Positions 50,269 through 64,000 of a stretch of 64,000 bases of DNA are shown here, in pieces. The translations under genes and the position numbers were made by a program. This DNA is from Brachypodius melanocephalos (lineage: Eukaryota > Chordata > Aves > Passeriformes > Pycnonotidae). Location of the stretch: NCBI GenBank assembly GCA_013398615.1, contig VZSR01003806.1, positions 2,749,094-2,813,093 of the forward strand, given 5' to 3'. The notes below the pieces were generated by a model. It had not been told where the DNA came from and did not search any database. It saw only the letters and a list, made by a program, of their open reading frames with translations. Within the stretch, counting starts at the first letter, position 1. Every line of letters starts with the position of its first letter.

Positions 50269-53200
50269 GCTAAATTATTTACAGGAAAAATAGCATACTG
50301 GGTGTAATTAGAGATCGTAAAATTCTGCTAATGTCATTTGACAGACTCAAGGACTGACTGTACCTTTTCCAGTGTTCTGTGCATTCCCTGCTGCCTGGGG
50401 ATACAGACATGCCAAACAGCCACAGAGGCTCTGCAGGATGAGAACTGTGTCTTTCTTCTTACTCACATCCCATTATATATTGCCAGTTGCCTTGACAGTG
50501 CTAGTTATCTTTTAATTGGTTTTGTAGGTATTATATAGTTAGTCATATGCACGATGATTAATAAAGCCAATTCATATCCATATTTAAATTCAAATCTAAG
50601 GAGCAATATTAAATTTTGTTTTTCTCCACAAGATGAAATAGAGGGAGAATCAAAGGATAAAATAAGGATAAATAGATTAAAAATAAGGATAAAAAGATCC
50701 ATAGTTATAAAGGGATGGAAATTAATAGATTGGCGACTCTGCACTATGAGAGTTCTTCAATGGTCCACACACTTGAACTGTATTACAGAACTAATTTCAA
50801 AGTAATATCTTTCATTAGCACAATATATGTACTTTCATTATGTCAGAGAAGTAATATCAAGCCTTCATTCTCACCTAAGAAGGTCATATGGCCTGTTGTC
50901 CTCGCATGGGAGAGCGGGACAATAATTCAGCACTAGAAAAGTTAACACTGAATTTTCCAAAAATTTGCATGGCAGTCTTCCAGGGCTGAAGTAAGCATAT
51001 GTCAGAGGAAAGTCCCTGAAAGACCTAGTAAAAAAATGCCAGTTGTAAAGATACTGGAGACTGCAAAGGGAAAGAAACTCACTTAATGCATATAAATGAT
51101 TTGTCATACTGGATGTCACTTGATGTGACCTAGATTTTAGAAATTAGACATGGCATTCAGGCAACAGACAATATTTAGCTGACATTGGTAAAACCAGCTG
51201 CTAAGAGAGGTCTAGAATCCAGCAACAACTATTTTTCACTGGTACCTTCTTTGTTGGTCAGGAAATACCCCTTAGAGCAATATGGCAAGGTTTTTGAAAT
51301 GCTACCATTGCTAAACTAGACTTCTGAATACTTCCTAAGCTCTACCACCATCTGAAAATCATAGGCCAGGCAGATGATTTCTGTCTGAATTTCCAAAAGG
51401 GCTTGATCTTTCAGTGACACTCATGATAACACACATTGACAGCATGGGGTGCAGCACAAAGGCCTTTCACACCACTGGGCAGAATCCAAACTCTCAGCAG
51501 CTGGGAGGTGCACCATTCCCACTCTGCATTCCCCAACACATGCCCCCAGCCTGGAGGCAGGCTCAGAGAACTGCAAGGTGGCACGCACCAAGTGTGGAGC
51601 AGACTTGCAGACCTCCTGCCAGGGACTGGCACTGGAGAGCCTGTCCCTACACCTAGTGGCATTCAGGAAATTCATGGTAAAAACCACCACCCCATGAAAC
51701 AGCCCTAGCTTCGGTTTTCATTATTTACTTTAACCTTTCAAGAGCAGACCCTAACATTTGATTTCTCTCTGCAATGTATACAGAACCCAGCAGTGTGTGC
51801 AAGCAGCTGCAAAACACAGTTGAAATTGCAAACAGGTGATTTCTAGGCTTCCTCTGTACAAGCTGACATAACAGGTGACATATCAGCTTAAAAAATCACC
51901 AGTACGCTTGAACACATTTATGGTTTTAACTTTTGGGGTAATTTTTTCTCTTATCCATGATACCAGAGTGGCATCCTCCAGGATCTTAAGAAACAGACTG
52001 TCTTGCTGTATTCTGTGCTGTTACAGAGCAGCTACTAGGAAAGGGTTAAATACATCAGCCATTCTATTCAAGAAATGAACAGGAGTGAAAAATGCAACTC
52101 CTTAGAGACCAGCTTATCCTCTGGGCAAAACACTCACATCAGTCATTAAGGAAAACAGGGTCTGCTGCTTAGAGGATGACAAAAGGAAAAAAATCCCAAA
52201 CTCCAATTAATATTTATTTGCCAAACAAACCCCAGTGAGTTCTTTGAAAGGGCGACCAAGGAAATAGATGATAGAAAGGTGATGAAAGCAATCTCTCTGT
52301 ATGTCACCCAGGCATTTGATAAGCTGTCAGATCAAAAACTGATGGGGAAATGATAAGACAGGAACAAGTACTATCTTGACATAAATTAAAAGCTGTTTGT
52401 CATCCCAAACCAGAAAATGCTAAGTAATTAAGTAACTAGTTAAAAGGCGGAGAGACAGAAGTCTTGACATGGGCATGTCCCAAAATCTGGGTTCATCCTG
52501 AGATTTTTTTACTATATTTTATGTATGATTTCTTAATATTTATTTCAAATGAATAAAATAAAAATAGATGAAGGAGGAGGAGGACTTGTCCTGTTATGAT
52601 TGCTTCTGCAACTCAGAAAAGTATCTGTATTCCACATATGTATTTATGTTCTCCATGGATTTCAACTTAATAGCATTATACCTCCTTAGAAATTGAATTT
52701 TAAAAGGCAGCAAAAAATAAAGACCAGATTATTGAAAATTATTTTTATGACTTGAGATCAGGGCCATGCGGTATGTGCCACATAAAACACCCAAAAGGAC
52801 AAACAATCAACTCTCTTTCACAGAAGTAAATGGAAACCCCACACATTGATCTTAATCAAACACACAGATTTTATTCTAGGTCCCTACGCAAAGGCATGCC
52901 AAACTAAAGCCCAGATAGTGGGGAACCTTTGGCATTTCTGGAGAACAGTTGAAATTCAAAGTGCAACACAAAAACAAATAACAAGAATTCAGGACAAACT
53001 TGGGATTTTTTGCAGCTTGGAAGAGAAAGAAATTAAGTAAAGAAGAATGAGACTGTTGAGATTCTAACTGAATGAGATGATTCTGCAAAATCTTTCATTT
53101 TTCTCTCATTGTATATGATTCCTCATTTAACTCCGTGCAATTGCAACTTTTCAGTTTTAAGAGATGTTCATAATTCAGGATCAGATCTCTATGACCTGTC

Positions 53201-55659
53201 AGGTTTTTAATAACATATGTTCAATTTATATTCAGACTTCAAGAAAATGCGAAATTTAAAAAGATACAGCACTTGTGATAGTCTAAAGAAAGAAATTGCA
53301 CAGCCTAAAGCAAATATTCATTTCCCCCATCTTATTATTAATAATACATATATAAAGCATATTAAGAACTACAAAACACAAATATGTCACACTTCTTTGT
53401 CTAATGCAGTATTCAAAGTCACTGATAGCTCATGAATAAGAACTTCAAAAGCTGTGTGAGAATACACTTCCCACTACTTCAGAAATACAAAGAGCTTTAA
53501 TCTGAACATGATAGGCTTACAGAGGTATTACTTAAACATAAAAGTTTAATCAATATCCTAAAAGACTCGTGTACAATGTAATTTTTAGTATACGTTTGTG
53601 CAACAGAAAAGACTTTGGACATGAAAGTTATATATTTCATGTTCATGATACAGAAATTTTCAAATTTGGTCTAGTTCAATATACAGAAGCCATTAGACTA
53701 AGAAAAATGTGATTTTTTTTCCCCCTCCCTTACTTGTTCACCCATTGAATATGGAATGGTTCTCTACCAGTGACTTGTGGAGCTACTGCAATCTAAATAT
53801 ATTATCAGCAGCAAACAGAAATGCTATTTCTGTTAATAAACAAAAGTAATAGCTGCAACAATAGTTAAACTGGCAGCTTTGGGCAGGTAATGGTACCAAA
53901 TCTATTCCTTGGCGGTTTTGCATCACTGTGGTTCAGCATGCTTTTTCTGACTGGCAGCTGGGAGGAAGGATGGAGGCAACTCCTTCTTATGGCCACAGAG
54001 TACCCTCATCTTCAGCTCATGGCAGTCCTCACTGTTAGACACTGCTGCATCTACATGATCCTAAATTCCCTCAACTGGTACATCCAACAGCGCAGTTAAG
54101 AATTTACTCTTTTGACTTTTCACTTGGATGCTTCACCTTCCTGTACAAAGAGTACCAGGAGTCTCATTACTAATGGAAAGCTTTACGAAAGACAATGGAA
54201 AGTAAAAAGTAAGAAAAAAACCCCTAAGTTAATATTAGACCTGATGAAAATTTCCAGGTACCTTTATTTTAAATAATGTGCATCTGTTTTACAAAAAGAT
54301 GGCTAAAGCATTTTAGTGCCAGGGCTTTAAAAATATTTTAGATACGTGACTCAAAACTTACAGAACCATCTCTAATCCTATATTACTTGAAGAGGTTCAA
54401 ATTTCTAGATGAACACATACAAGAACACATTTTTGTTTACAATGTAGGTAATAAGGTTTTTAAATATTCTTTATGACAGATCATCACAGAAGACTGAAAT
54501 TTGCTGTGAGCAGGTTGCCAGTTTGATGGGAAAAGGAAAAATAATTTCCCAAGACAGTTAAATTAATCACAAAATTGTTGGTTTTGACTATTTTTCACCA
54601 CACACCATCATTTTGTGCATGTATTTATATTTCTTTGGGTTTTGCTATAATATCTCAATACTAATGCAACATTGAATCTGAACTAAGAGAGTGAAGGTTT
54701 CACAAATGTACTGTGATACTTTTTATAATGCATATTTTAAATATTCCCTGTGCTTCCAAAATCTTGCTTGGAATCCTGGCCTAAAATATTACTGCCTCAC
54801 TCCCAGCTGAATTTTCTATGTGATGAGTAGTATCACAAACATTTCTAGCGATCTCTTGTAAATTCAATAAAATGTTACAGGCTGAGGTTTAAACTACAGT
54901 TATTCATAACTTACAATGCTTCCTTAACACTCTCTGCTGGTGGTCTCACCAGTGCCTCCATAATGCAAGTACATTTATTTGACATCAACTTAGAAGTTCA
55001 CTGAGTCAAATATAAAACCTAGAAATATTGATGGGACTATTTTCATTCATTTCAGCTTTCTTGGGATCATTCCTGTAGGAATACAGCCATATAATAATGC
55101 TGCCTCTAGAAAGAATAATTTACCAGCCCATCAGGAATAGAACTCAAATGCAGAATAAGGCAGTATCTGTATCTGAAATATCCAGTTCCAAAGACTGTTT
55201 GAATTGAGATGGAAACAGCTTCAGAGCCAGAAACATCCTAGCATACTGACTACATATTAATCATGTCCTGCAAGCATACGGTTTTCAGCAAGAGTAACAC
55301 AAATGCAATGTATTAATATTTATAATTATCAAATGCATTGTTAGTATAATTAATGTCCATTCATAAATCCATAGGCATGGGTTTAGATAGGCGGACTATC
55401 TGTTCTTATGGTGAATGCAAAATGAGCTGGACAACTGGGTTTGCAGTGTTGTGATCACTGATCAAAAGATTGGCCAGTAGCTGGATACTAGTGGCATCTC
55501 CACACCTTAAAACTGGAGTCAGTTATCTAACACCTTCCTTGCTTTCTGGAGGAGGTGACAGTCCTCTGTCAGCAGCATCAGTCTAGGGGAAAGGTCAGGA
55601 TAATGCCTGTTAATACTGCTATTCACAAGAACCTGGCATAGAAAGGTTGACAATAAACT

Positions 55660-55965
55660 TGTGGTGTGCAAAGATAAATATCAAGTCCTGCATCTGGCAT
55701 GTAATAGTCTCTTGCCTCAGCTGAGGCTGGTGGGCAGTTGATTCCAAGGCAGCTTTGCAGAAAAGGACTTGGAATTCCCAGTGGATAGAGTTGAATATGA
55801 CTTAATGAGGCACCTTTGAGGGCTTTCAAATATTGGACCAGGTTTTCAAGAAAGGCTGCAGATATCTCCATCCTTGAAGATGTTCAAACTCTACAAGGCC
55901 CTGAGAAAATCCAGTTGGCATTGCTTTGAGTGCAACCTGGACCAGATGTTATGCAGAGCTTCCTT
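55660..55965 (+). mobile_element. CR1 LINE fragment (end of ORF2 and 3' UTR)
   Basis: The order of landmarks matches CR1: CAAGTCCTGCATCTGG near 55682, GCAGCTTTGCAGAAAAGGAC near 55750, ATATCTCCATCCTTGAAGAT near 55862, and CAAGGCCCTGAGAAAATCC near 55895, followed by CTTTGAGTGCAACCTGGACC and GATGTTATGCAGAGCTTCCTT-like sequence. Reading frames are broken, and the terminal repeat is not preserved. Confidence 0.8.
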
Positions 55966-58900
55966 AACATTTTTATTATTTTGTGATTTTAGATTTTAAC
56001 AACCTGCTCATAAAAATATGGAATACTATGCATTTACACTGATTGGAAAAGTATTACCTCTGTTGCATACTACATCAACCTGTCTTCATCTTTTATGAGT
56101 GAATAGAGTCGTACTTCAGTATTCTTGTGTAGCATCATATCCTGTTCAATTTTCACTTCATAAAATTGGGACAGCATATTTGTCATTCTTAAAGCAAGAA
56201 ATAGTTTTGCAAGTCTGACACTGCAACAATGAATGCACGGCATAGTCATAAGGCAGATATTTTCTAGGTAAAAATAAAGAATGCTTGCATCTGTTTTATG
56301 ATTTAATGACTACCTTCTGCACAGAGAGCACACCATTCGTAGCATATGCTCTTTGCTCAGTATGTTTAATAAATAGATTGCCTTCTGTTCATTTGATAAC
56401 ATAGATTTATTTTCCTTAAAGTATGACTTTGTTTACGGTAAGAAAATATAATCTCATAGAACTGGTCTTAATCTATAAAATGGCATTTTTAAACAGTACC
56501 ATGCAATTAAGGGGCACAACCCTGTGTGCACACACCTACCTGGAACACATATGTTTACTGCACTTCTTTCCACTGCTAATTGACCTCTTTTCCAGTGTAC
56601 CTCTCCTTACTCTGCTTACCATATTTTCCTTAAAACTGCTTTTCACTATCCCATGGATTTTTATTACCTCCAGACTAAATGTGTTGCAATTCTTTAGTTA
56701 ACCTGAAACCTTTGAAGAGACATTAAAGATTCCACTGTGTTGATTCTTGGAGGCAGTAAAGTTCTTTGCTATGAAGATGTAATATGTGCTTATGTTTGTG
56801 TCACAGCATCTGTATAAATATCAAGCTTGTTCTCTGCTGTATATTGAAATTTTCTCTCTGCATGAGTTTCCTCCTGTCTGTCACTATGTTCTGGCTATCA
56901 CCTTTCCTGCACTCTCTGTGGTTTCCCTTTACTTTGTCTTCTTTTGTCATTCTGACTTACAACAGAAAATGACAAAAGAACGTAAGCTATTACATGACAC
57001 AACGAATGTGGGTTCATGTTGTCTTTGGTTTTATTGATATTGCTGTAGTTTTACCATAACTCATTCTAATTGTAACTCATGTAGTAAAATTATATTAATT
57101 TTAAAAGAAAGAGAGTGTCAGTACCTTCTAGGAAGTGGTGACCCTTGAAATACCAGTAAATACCAGTACAATAATAGTACCCAGCAACTGAGTTTCAGAC
57201 ATTACCTGTATTCAGATAAAACCAGTAAAAATAAACACCAACTCTTCTTCTAAGTCACAGAATTGAAAACAGCCACTCTGAAGTGCTGCAACTGAACCTC
57301 TCTACTATTGAGCTGAAGCTCTTCATTTTCTGAGCTCTCCTACTTTGGATGACAGTTTTCCTGTAGTAAAACTCTATATTAAAAAGTCAAACAATGTGAA
57401 CTTTAGTTCAGCCGCAGTGGTGCTTTTCCTTGATTCTGAGAAAGTATAATCTCTCTCCTGAGAAACAAAGTATTAACTGAGATTAAATTTCACCCCACCA
57501 TATTGATAACCATCCTGCAATGGACTTCCTTACTTCAATTAGATTTCAAAGGCACAACTGCAAGAAAGTGATGATTCTGGACATTCTAAATTGGATATAT
57601 TTCACTTTAAGAGATTTTGCAAGTTGATGGAACATTAGGATTGGTTTATTTGCAATACAGAGTTCTGAATTTCTCACTTTCCCGAGTCTGTTTTTGGCAT
57701 ACTAGTCATTCAAATACATCCCATTCACCTGCTGATAGTCCATAAGACGACACAATTTTATTGAGATCATCGTTTTTCCCTCTGAGTACATGTCCAAAAT
57801 CTGAGGCACATGAGTACTCCAAAGACAAAAATAACACAGTTGAACATTTAGTTTCTATGGAGACAAAACTAAAATGTCTAATGTGAGTTTATATTCAGCC
57901 TGATGCCTTACAGGTTAGAAGCACTTCATTAAGCCTTAGTGAGAGATACTATTCCATAAATAAATACACAAAAAAATAAAAGAGAACCACCCAAAATCCC
58001 AAATCCTGTGCTTCTAATATGCACTTGTGTATTCTGGTTGTGTAAGAATTGCTGCCAGCAGCCAGTTCCTGTTTTTCTATTCCTACCCTACATTAGAGAC
58101 ATTGATAGACTCAAGACATGGTTTATGTCATTTTCAATAGAAAAATCTTTTTGTTGAAACATGAGAAAACTCAAAAGTCAGGATTTTGAGGCTTTAACTT
58201 TCATTCCTAGTGTTTAGAGAATAATAGCTACAGAGTTAACTGCTACAGATGCCTGATGCTGCTAGGTCAAAGTAATGAATGTTACATATCTGACCTTTTA
58301 AGCCAGGATCAGCAAAAAAAGGCCTGAAAAGCACAGCATCATGACTACAGCTGTAGAAGTACTCGTGAGGCTTCTTTCAGGCAGTTGGATACAGAGCCCA
58401 CTTTTAAAAGTGCATTTTAAATGGCACTCTAGTCAGTCTTAAAGATCATATTTGAAGAGGTGTAGTTCGAAATTATCATCTGCTTTAATGATGTTTTCTG
58501 AATCCTGTGCTTCTGCAAGCCTTATTAGTTAGCTTAATGCCTCAGTCTTCCATCTCACAAACTGCAGGCAAAATAGAACATGAGATTCTCAGTACTGAGG
58601 GTTTCTGTAAAGAATTTTGCCAGGCTTTGATGATTATGCCTGAGCCAACTTCCATGTGATAACCGTGTAAGTTGTCATTAGCACAGCGCTGGGCTTCAAC
58701 TCAATCCCCAGCAGGGTTTTTTTAGCTCCAACCTGTATCACATTAAATATGGCTGCAAGGTTTTTTGGCTTGAAACTTGCTCACAAATGACCAGCTCAGA
58801 GCCTGAACAAAATGACTATAAGTACAGACATCTAGAAGAACCATGAATTATAGTGTGGGAACCAGTCTTGGCCATCTTAAGTTGATCTAACTTGATTTTT

Positions 58901-61900
58901 ATACTATTAAGCCTATTTATCCACCTGAGGATTTGCCAGACTTTTTTATGTTAAAAAAGACCATCTATCTGCTCAGCTAAAATTTATTATGCAAAAAGAT
59001 AGAAAAAGCAAAGCACAGCAGCACAAAGCTGGGTTCAGTGGATAGAAGTTCTACTGCCATTGGAAGTGTTCCCAAGTGGAGGCTGACAGGGGCGAGGTCC
59101 CTGCCCCAGGTCTGTGTCTGCTCACTCGCTGCTCGCCTGGCTGTTGGAGCCAACACGAGCTGCTCCCTACTCCCCTTTCAGCTGTGTTGCTGTGTTTCCC
59201 ATGCCTGCTGTCAACACCTTGTTCAATTCAGCCTCCTGTACTGGCAATGAGTGTCCATAACAACGCTTCAAACAAGTGGATTCTCACTTACTAAATCTGG
59301 CATTCTTCCACCCGAAGGTTTGTTATGCTGCAGACTGATCCAAGTAAGTTCTGTACAGGCTGACCCCGTGTTTTGTTATCTAGCTATGGCATTGTGTTAC
59401 AAAAATTTATCACTCAAATAGATAGGAATTTAGGGACTTTCACCTCCATTTTCCGGAGCATCATTAATATTAGTGTCTGCAGCTGCCATTTCACTACATA
59501 TTCTTATTTATATTTGTCTTATATGTAGTTTTGGCATAGAATTTTAAGAAGATCTGACTTGTGCAATCAGGTTGTCCATTGGTTTGGCAGTTTGCAACTA
59601 ACTGTGAACGCAAGACCCGATTTAGAAGGGAATAAAAATTACTAGAGATACTTTGTGAAAATCAGAAAATAGTAGGGAAATGCACAATAGTGACTGCATT
59701 TAGGCAGAAGCCAGGCGTGACACCAGGGCTGGCAGAAGCTAAGTGCCCAGATGGAACACGGGTATTAGCTGAGCAATGCTCACACAGTTGCAGGGTAGCA
59801 ACAACATTGCCACTCTATGGACTGTCATGTGGAATGAAAAGTCAGACAATGAACACAATTCATGGGAAAATAGACTTCAGTATTTCCATTTGCCTAAATA
59901 GGAACTCATTTTGTGCATATTATAATGCTTATCAGTTATCCTGATTAATTAAGACTTGCCTGTGTACTTGATACCTTATCAATTCTTATGCAGAGCACCT
60001 GATGGAATAAACATTTACTTGTCATTCACTAAAACCCCAAAAAGAGATTTACCTTACTTGGCTGGGATTCTACCAAGATATTTATATGTACTTTAGAAGC
60101 CCAAACATATCTTGCATGTTTATTTGGCTCAACAGGAGCAAAACTCAACTGCCTAAATGAATCTTGGCAAACATTCTTGAGTCCAAATACAGTCAATGTG
60201 GAGATAAAGTGCTAATGGCCGAATAGGCTCCTATCTTAAAAGAGACATCTTCAATAAGTCAGATGAATTTTATCCTGAAAGTACTTGCTTCTTTCCATTT
60301 ACTGTAGAGTCTGAGGTAACTAGCTTAAACAGGGACACTTAGAGTGTAAACACTTACTTAGATGGTATGAATGTCACCTCTGAAAATCAAATGTAGAATC
60401 AGATACCTAATGTACAAATAAATCATGTCAAGGATTCCACAGTGAATTTCTTTGAAAGGAAAAACAAAATGAACCAGGTAAGTTTCATTAAATCCCAGCT
60501 GATTTTTTTTTTCTCTTGAGTAAAACCCAAAAAATAAATCTTTTTTGTTTCAGAAGCTCTTCTTCTGTATCTCCAATATAGAAAAACAGTTGACATGAAC
60601 AGCTAGACTAGCATAGACAGACACACTAGTCACCGCTTGGTGAGGTTAGCAGAGGTCTTCCCTGCTGTCTCCTCTTCCAAACAAGTTTTTCTGTAAGGCT
60701 CATATTTGGTAGTTGATGGCACAACCTCCTGCACTCGTTTGTGACATACTGCAAAGAAATACCCACAGCCCCTGCCATCCCCAGCCCTTGGCATTTCCTG
60801 CAACCAAACCTCATCAGTTTTAGCTCCCTTCATCCTGCCCCAACTGAAGAAGACGATGAGTTGTCTAGGATGATTCAGCATGATTTAAAATTATCTTTTA
60901 GGAAAAAAAACAGTGAAACTGCAAAGCAAAACAAACATGACAAACAATTCTAGAAGGTAGTTACTAACAATATCCTCTACTACCTATGTAGACTATTTCT
61001 TACCCCAAGAGATGACACACGTAGGGACTCTAACGCATGGGTAATCCTTATATCACAATGCATAACGAGTCTGTGGAGCCAGCATTGATTCACCATCTGA
61101 CACATGCCACTGCACACCCCTGACACCTGGCCCACAGCTCACCCCGAGCAGAAGGTGCTCAGTGTGGGCTGAGCTGCCCATATTGCTGAGTGATTTGAAG
61201 CAAGGCACAAAAGGCAAAGGCTCCTGCCCTTCCTTTTCTCACACCCATGTGGGTGCAGGTTGTGGAGAGGTTCATGTCCAGAACTGCAAACTCAGAATTG
61301 AGAACTTCCAGCATTCACTGTCCTGCAGCAGGCTGTACTTTTCTACTGCCTAATGAATGGAAATCAGCTTCCAGGACTGACCTACTTGCTCTAAGGGAGG
61401 TCCTGTGAAGTCAGGGCCCCAGCTATGCTTTTACTTACTTCCATGCCAAAGTCTGGTAATAAAAACTCAGACAAATCAGCAGTGCAGCTTTTAGGGATTT
61501 TGAACTTAGTATCAGGGTTTGCAAACAGTATGAGCTGCATTAACAATTCAGAAGAAAGGTGTACTAAATCTGGTCCAGAATGTCTATAGATTTATAAAAC
61601 TTTAATTTTGTATATTTTTAGAAATATTAAGAATATAAATTCTACTATGAAAATGTTTTAAGACAGTGATAGTTATAATTTCATTTTGTCTTAAAATGGC
61701 TGAAGCCTTATCTAGCACTCTTTGCATATCTAGCACTGATGGGAAAATAAGTTAGACTTCTAGGCTTCAGCTATGTAAGCATGAAAAATGTCTCAAACAC
61801 CCCAAACACCTCTATTTCAAGAAAAAAAAAAAATTGCTGTGTTGTGCAAATTGACTAAGGTTTTGTTATCCACGTGAGAAAGATCTTGTTCACAAAATGT

Positions 61901-62899
61901 GCTTTTGTCTCAATAAATTTTAAAAAAATGCCTTCAAGGGCACAAAATATTGAAACATTCATTTCATTATATCTGTAATTTTTATTGCAGACATGTCTCC
62001 TATTGCATAACAAACATGTTGGAGAGGTTTGCAAAAGGTCATGCAAACTGTAGGCAATATTTTAAAGACTAAACACTAAAACAGAGAGAAACAGGTCAAG
62101 AAAAACGAAAGCTATGATCTTAAATAGCAAAATAACACACTATGTAACTTTTCAGAGTATATGAGGAGTGAATAGTGTAACATCTATTCAACCCATGAAA
62201 TTCACTAATATCATTAAAATGCATGACAATCAACAAACAGCTGTAATCCACCTTGACAGAAGGTAGTGCATCAAGAAAATCCTTACTTGGGAGTCCTGTC
62301 ACTTTCTTAAATTGGAACAGTAACTGGGTTTGTTTGAAAGAGTGAAATGTGTTCCTCATCTTAAATTATACCAACAGGTAACAGAAATATTAGACAAAGC
62401 AGAAAGATTGCAGAAATGACTGGAAAATAAATGCAGTTGAAGACAAGTTCCTGGTGACAAAACTTATTTAATTGAAAGGAATCAGATCACACAAGGAAAG
62501 TTGTTGGTGAGACCAGGCAGGAAGGGCTGTAAAGCTTTTATTTTAAAAATAAGTCAGAATATTCTGAGCTAGGACTTTAATATCTCTAGAAAGCTCCATA
62601 GATATTAGAGAGTGAGGGTGAATAGGGTCATCCTCATGGTGCACAGGGGAGGGAAATGGCAGTACAGTGCATCCTTTTCTCAGTAAATGTGAAGTGTTGT
62701 GATTCAATTATCTTCAACATCATTACAATAATGCATACCAGGGGAGGAATTACCCCCCAGTTCTGTGCAGGCCCTGACAGGGGAAACCTGGCTATCTGAT
62801 GGTCACAGAAGAAACAAGTACAATAGTCAGAATGAGATAGTGTCTCTGTGCCAGTGCAGTCTGTTGCTCAGGATTCTATCTGTATAGGCTCTATTTACA

Positions 62900-63452
62900 T
62901 GTTGGGATGGGTCTGGCAGAGGTAGAGTTAAATTTTTTTCACAGGAACTGGTATGGGGCTGTGTTTTGATTTTGTGCTGTAAACAGAGCTGATAATACAG
63001 AGGTGTTTTTGTTATTGCTGAGCAGTCCTTGCACAGAGCCAAGGCCTTTTCTGCTCCTCACCTCACCCCACATCACCAGTGAGGAGGGTGTGGGTGCACA
63101 AGGAGGCTGGAGGGGACACAGCTGGGATAGTTGATCCCAAATGACCCAAGGGGTATCTCACATCATATGGTGCCATGACATAGAGATGGGGGAAGAAGAA
63201 GGAAGGCAGGGACATTCAGAATGATGCCTTTTGTCTTCACAAAGCAGGGTTACATGTGATGGAGACCTTTCTTGAGGATAGCAGAAAGAAGTGGCGGATG
63301 AATTCTTTGCTTTGCCTGTGTGTGCAGCTTTTGCTTTACCTATTAACCTGTCTTTATCTCCACACATCAGTTTTCTCACTTTCACTCTTTCAATTCTCTC
63401 CCCTTGGAGGGAAGTGAGTGAGTGGCTGTGCTGGCTGGGGTTAAACCATGAG
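62900..63452 (+). mobile_element. avian endogenous retrovirus solo LTR, degraded
   Basis: The sequence follows an LTR family common in bird genomes. Landmarks in order are CTGGTATGGGGCTGTGTTTT near 62949, TATTGCTGAGCAGTCCTTGC near 63014, GCCAAGGCCTTTTCTGCTCC near 63039, GGAGGGGACACAGCTGGGAT near 63109, TTTTGCTTTACCTATTAACC near 63330, CTGTCTTTATCTC near 63348 and GGCTGGGGTTAAACCATGA at its end. No gag, pol or env sequence flanks it and no primer-binding site was recognised after it, so it is a solo LTR. The TATA region near 63176 and the polyadenylation signal near 63342 are mutated, and no clear target-site duplication was found. Family class cannot be fixed by eye. The 149-codon frame on the opposite strand (63158-63607) is incidental. 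Confidence 0.8.
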
Positions 63453-64000
63453 GTTGTGTAAATGAAAGGGGACTGGGCTATCACACACAGCTCATGTTTG
63501 TACCACTGAAATCCTTCATCCCCTCTTCTAGTTCCGCTAATAAGATGCCTGCATCCAAACTGGATTTTTGGGGAAAGATGCATTGCCAACCTAAGTCCTT
63601 GAAACACACCCAGGCAGACACACAGAAGTGCTCTGGCACTTAACTCTGTGGATGGCCACGTGCCAGCAAGGGAATTCAGATTTCAGCCCACATCAGTTTA
63701 CTATGGCAGATGCAGAAACAGGCACTGGACACTATGGTTCACTGAACTGGGGCAGCTGGGACTCAGACCACATGCAAAAAAAAAAAGGTCCTGCAATAGA
63801 TGAGGCTAGGTAATTACAGACATGGAGGAAAGGAAGGTTTGATCAAAGAAAACTGAGAGGAAAACCCATTTTTTATGACTACTTATATTTCCCTCTGTTT
63901 CTGTGACAAAAATTCTGGCAATGATGCACCAAAATGCTTGAAGGCACACTGTTGAAGTTTTGTGTTGGTTGATGCCTTGTTTGCCCAAGGAATGTACTTG
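63453..64000. other. non-coding flank after the solo LTR
   Basis: Unique sequence with an 11-base A run at 63776-63786. No gene, RNA or further repeat was recognised. Confidence 0.6.

Larger units (their letters stand above)
47001..62899. other. non-coding stretch upstream of the 66-bp exon, part 3
   Basis: This stretch holds a 21-bp tandem duplication (47491-47532), an antisense tRNA-derived SINE relic (47570-47655), a 10-base C run (49608-49617), an AT-rich patch (50231-50268) and a long CR1 fragment (55660-55965). GC content is locally higher near 48440-49330, 51410-51700 and 59040-59250, where short open frames occur on both strands. None of these matches a protein I recognise. No RNA gene was identified. 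Confidence 0.6.

Noticed and set aside
59038..59294. Two overlapping plus-strand frames in a GC-richer patch
   Set aside because: Cys/Leu-rich translations typical of non-coding GC-rich DNA, with no domain and no splice support on either side.
63158..63607. 149-codon minus-strand frame at the right edge
   Set aside because: It lies mostly antisense to the solo LTR and is explained by that element.

Overview
The window is vertebrate nuclear DNA, almost certainly from a bird. It is AT-rich and strongly CpG-depleted. Its coding sequence is split into exons with GT-AG splice sites. Its interspersed repeats are avian: CR1 3' ends with the typical terminal motif near 9.7 and 35.0 kb, a longer CR1 copy at 55.7-56.0 kb, an old antisense CR1/L3-type copy at 27.2 kb, MIR-like tRNA-derived SINE relics, and an avian-type solo LTR at 62.9-63.5 kb. 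Nothing bacterial, plasmid-borne, phage-like or CRISPR-like is present.

The only gene I can support is DLGAP2 (SAPAP2/GKAP2), a postsynaptic-density scaffold gene, on the minus strand. Two consecutive coding exons are visible: a 66-bp exon at 21520-21585 and a 1,070-bp exon at 6424-7493. A 14,026-bp intron separates them. Their splice phases fit exactly (phase 1 to phase 1), and the joined peptide runs continuously through the known DLGAP2 N-terminal region. Together they encode about 377 residues, roughly the first third of the protein. The GK-domain-binding repeats and the C-terminal GKAP homology region should lie in exons beyond the low-coordinate edge. The exon before the 66-bp one was not found.

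Layout: 1-6423 is intron downstream of the large exon. 6424-7493 is the large exon. 7494-21519 is intron, holding a CR1, a compound microsatellite, a MIR-like SINE and a perfect RFX X-box match. 21401-21498 is an isolated CpG-dense patch just inside the donor side of that intron. 21520-21585 is the small exon. 21586-64000 lies upstream in gene orientation; it is long intron or 5' flank, with old repeats, low-complexity tracts and no recognisable coding exon.

I did not find a convincing undescribed system. The points most worth following are the frame-neutral 66-bp exon beside its CpG-dense patch and the RFX-type motif occurrences. All other long open frames look like chance.
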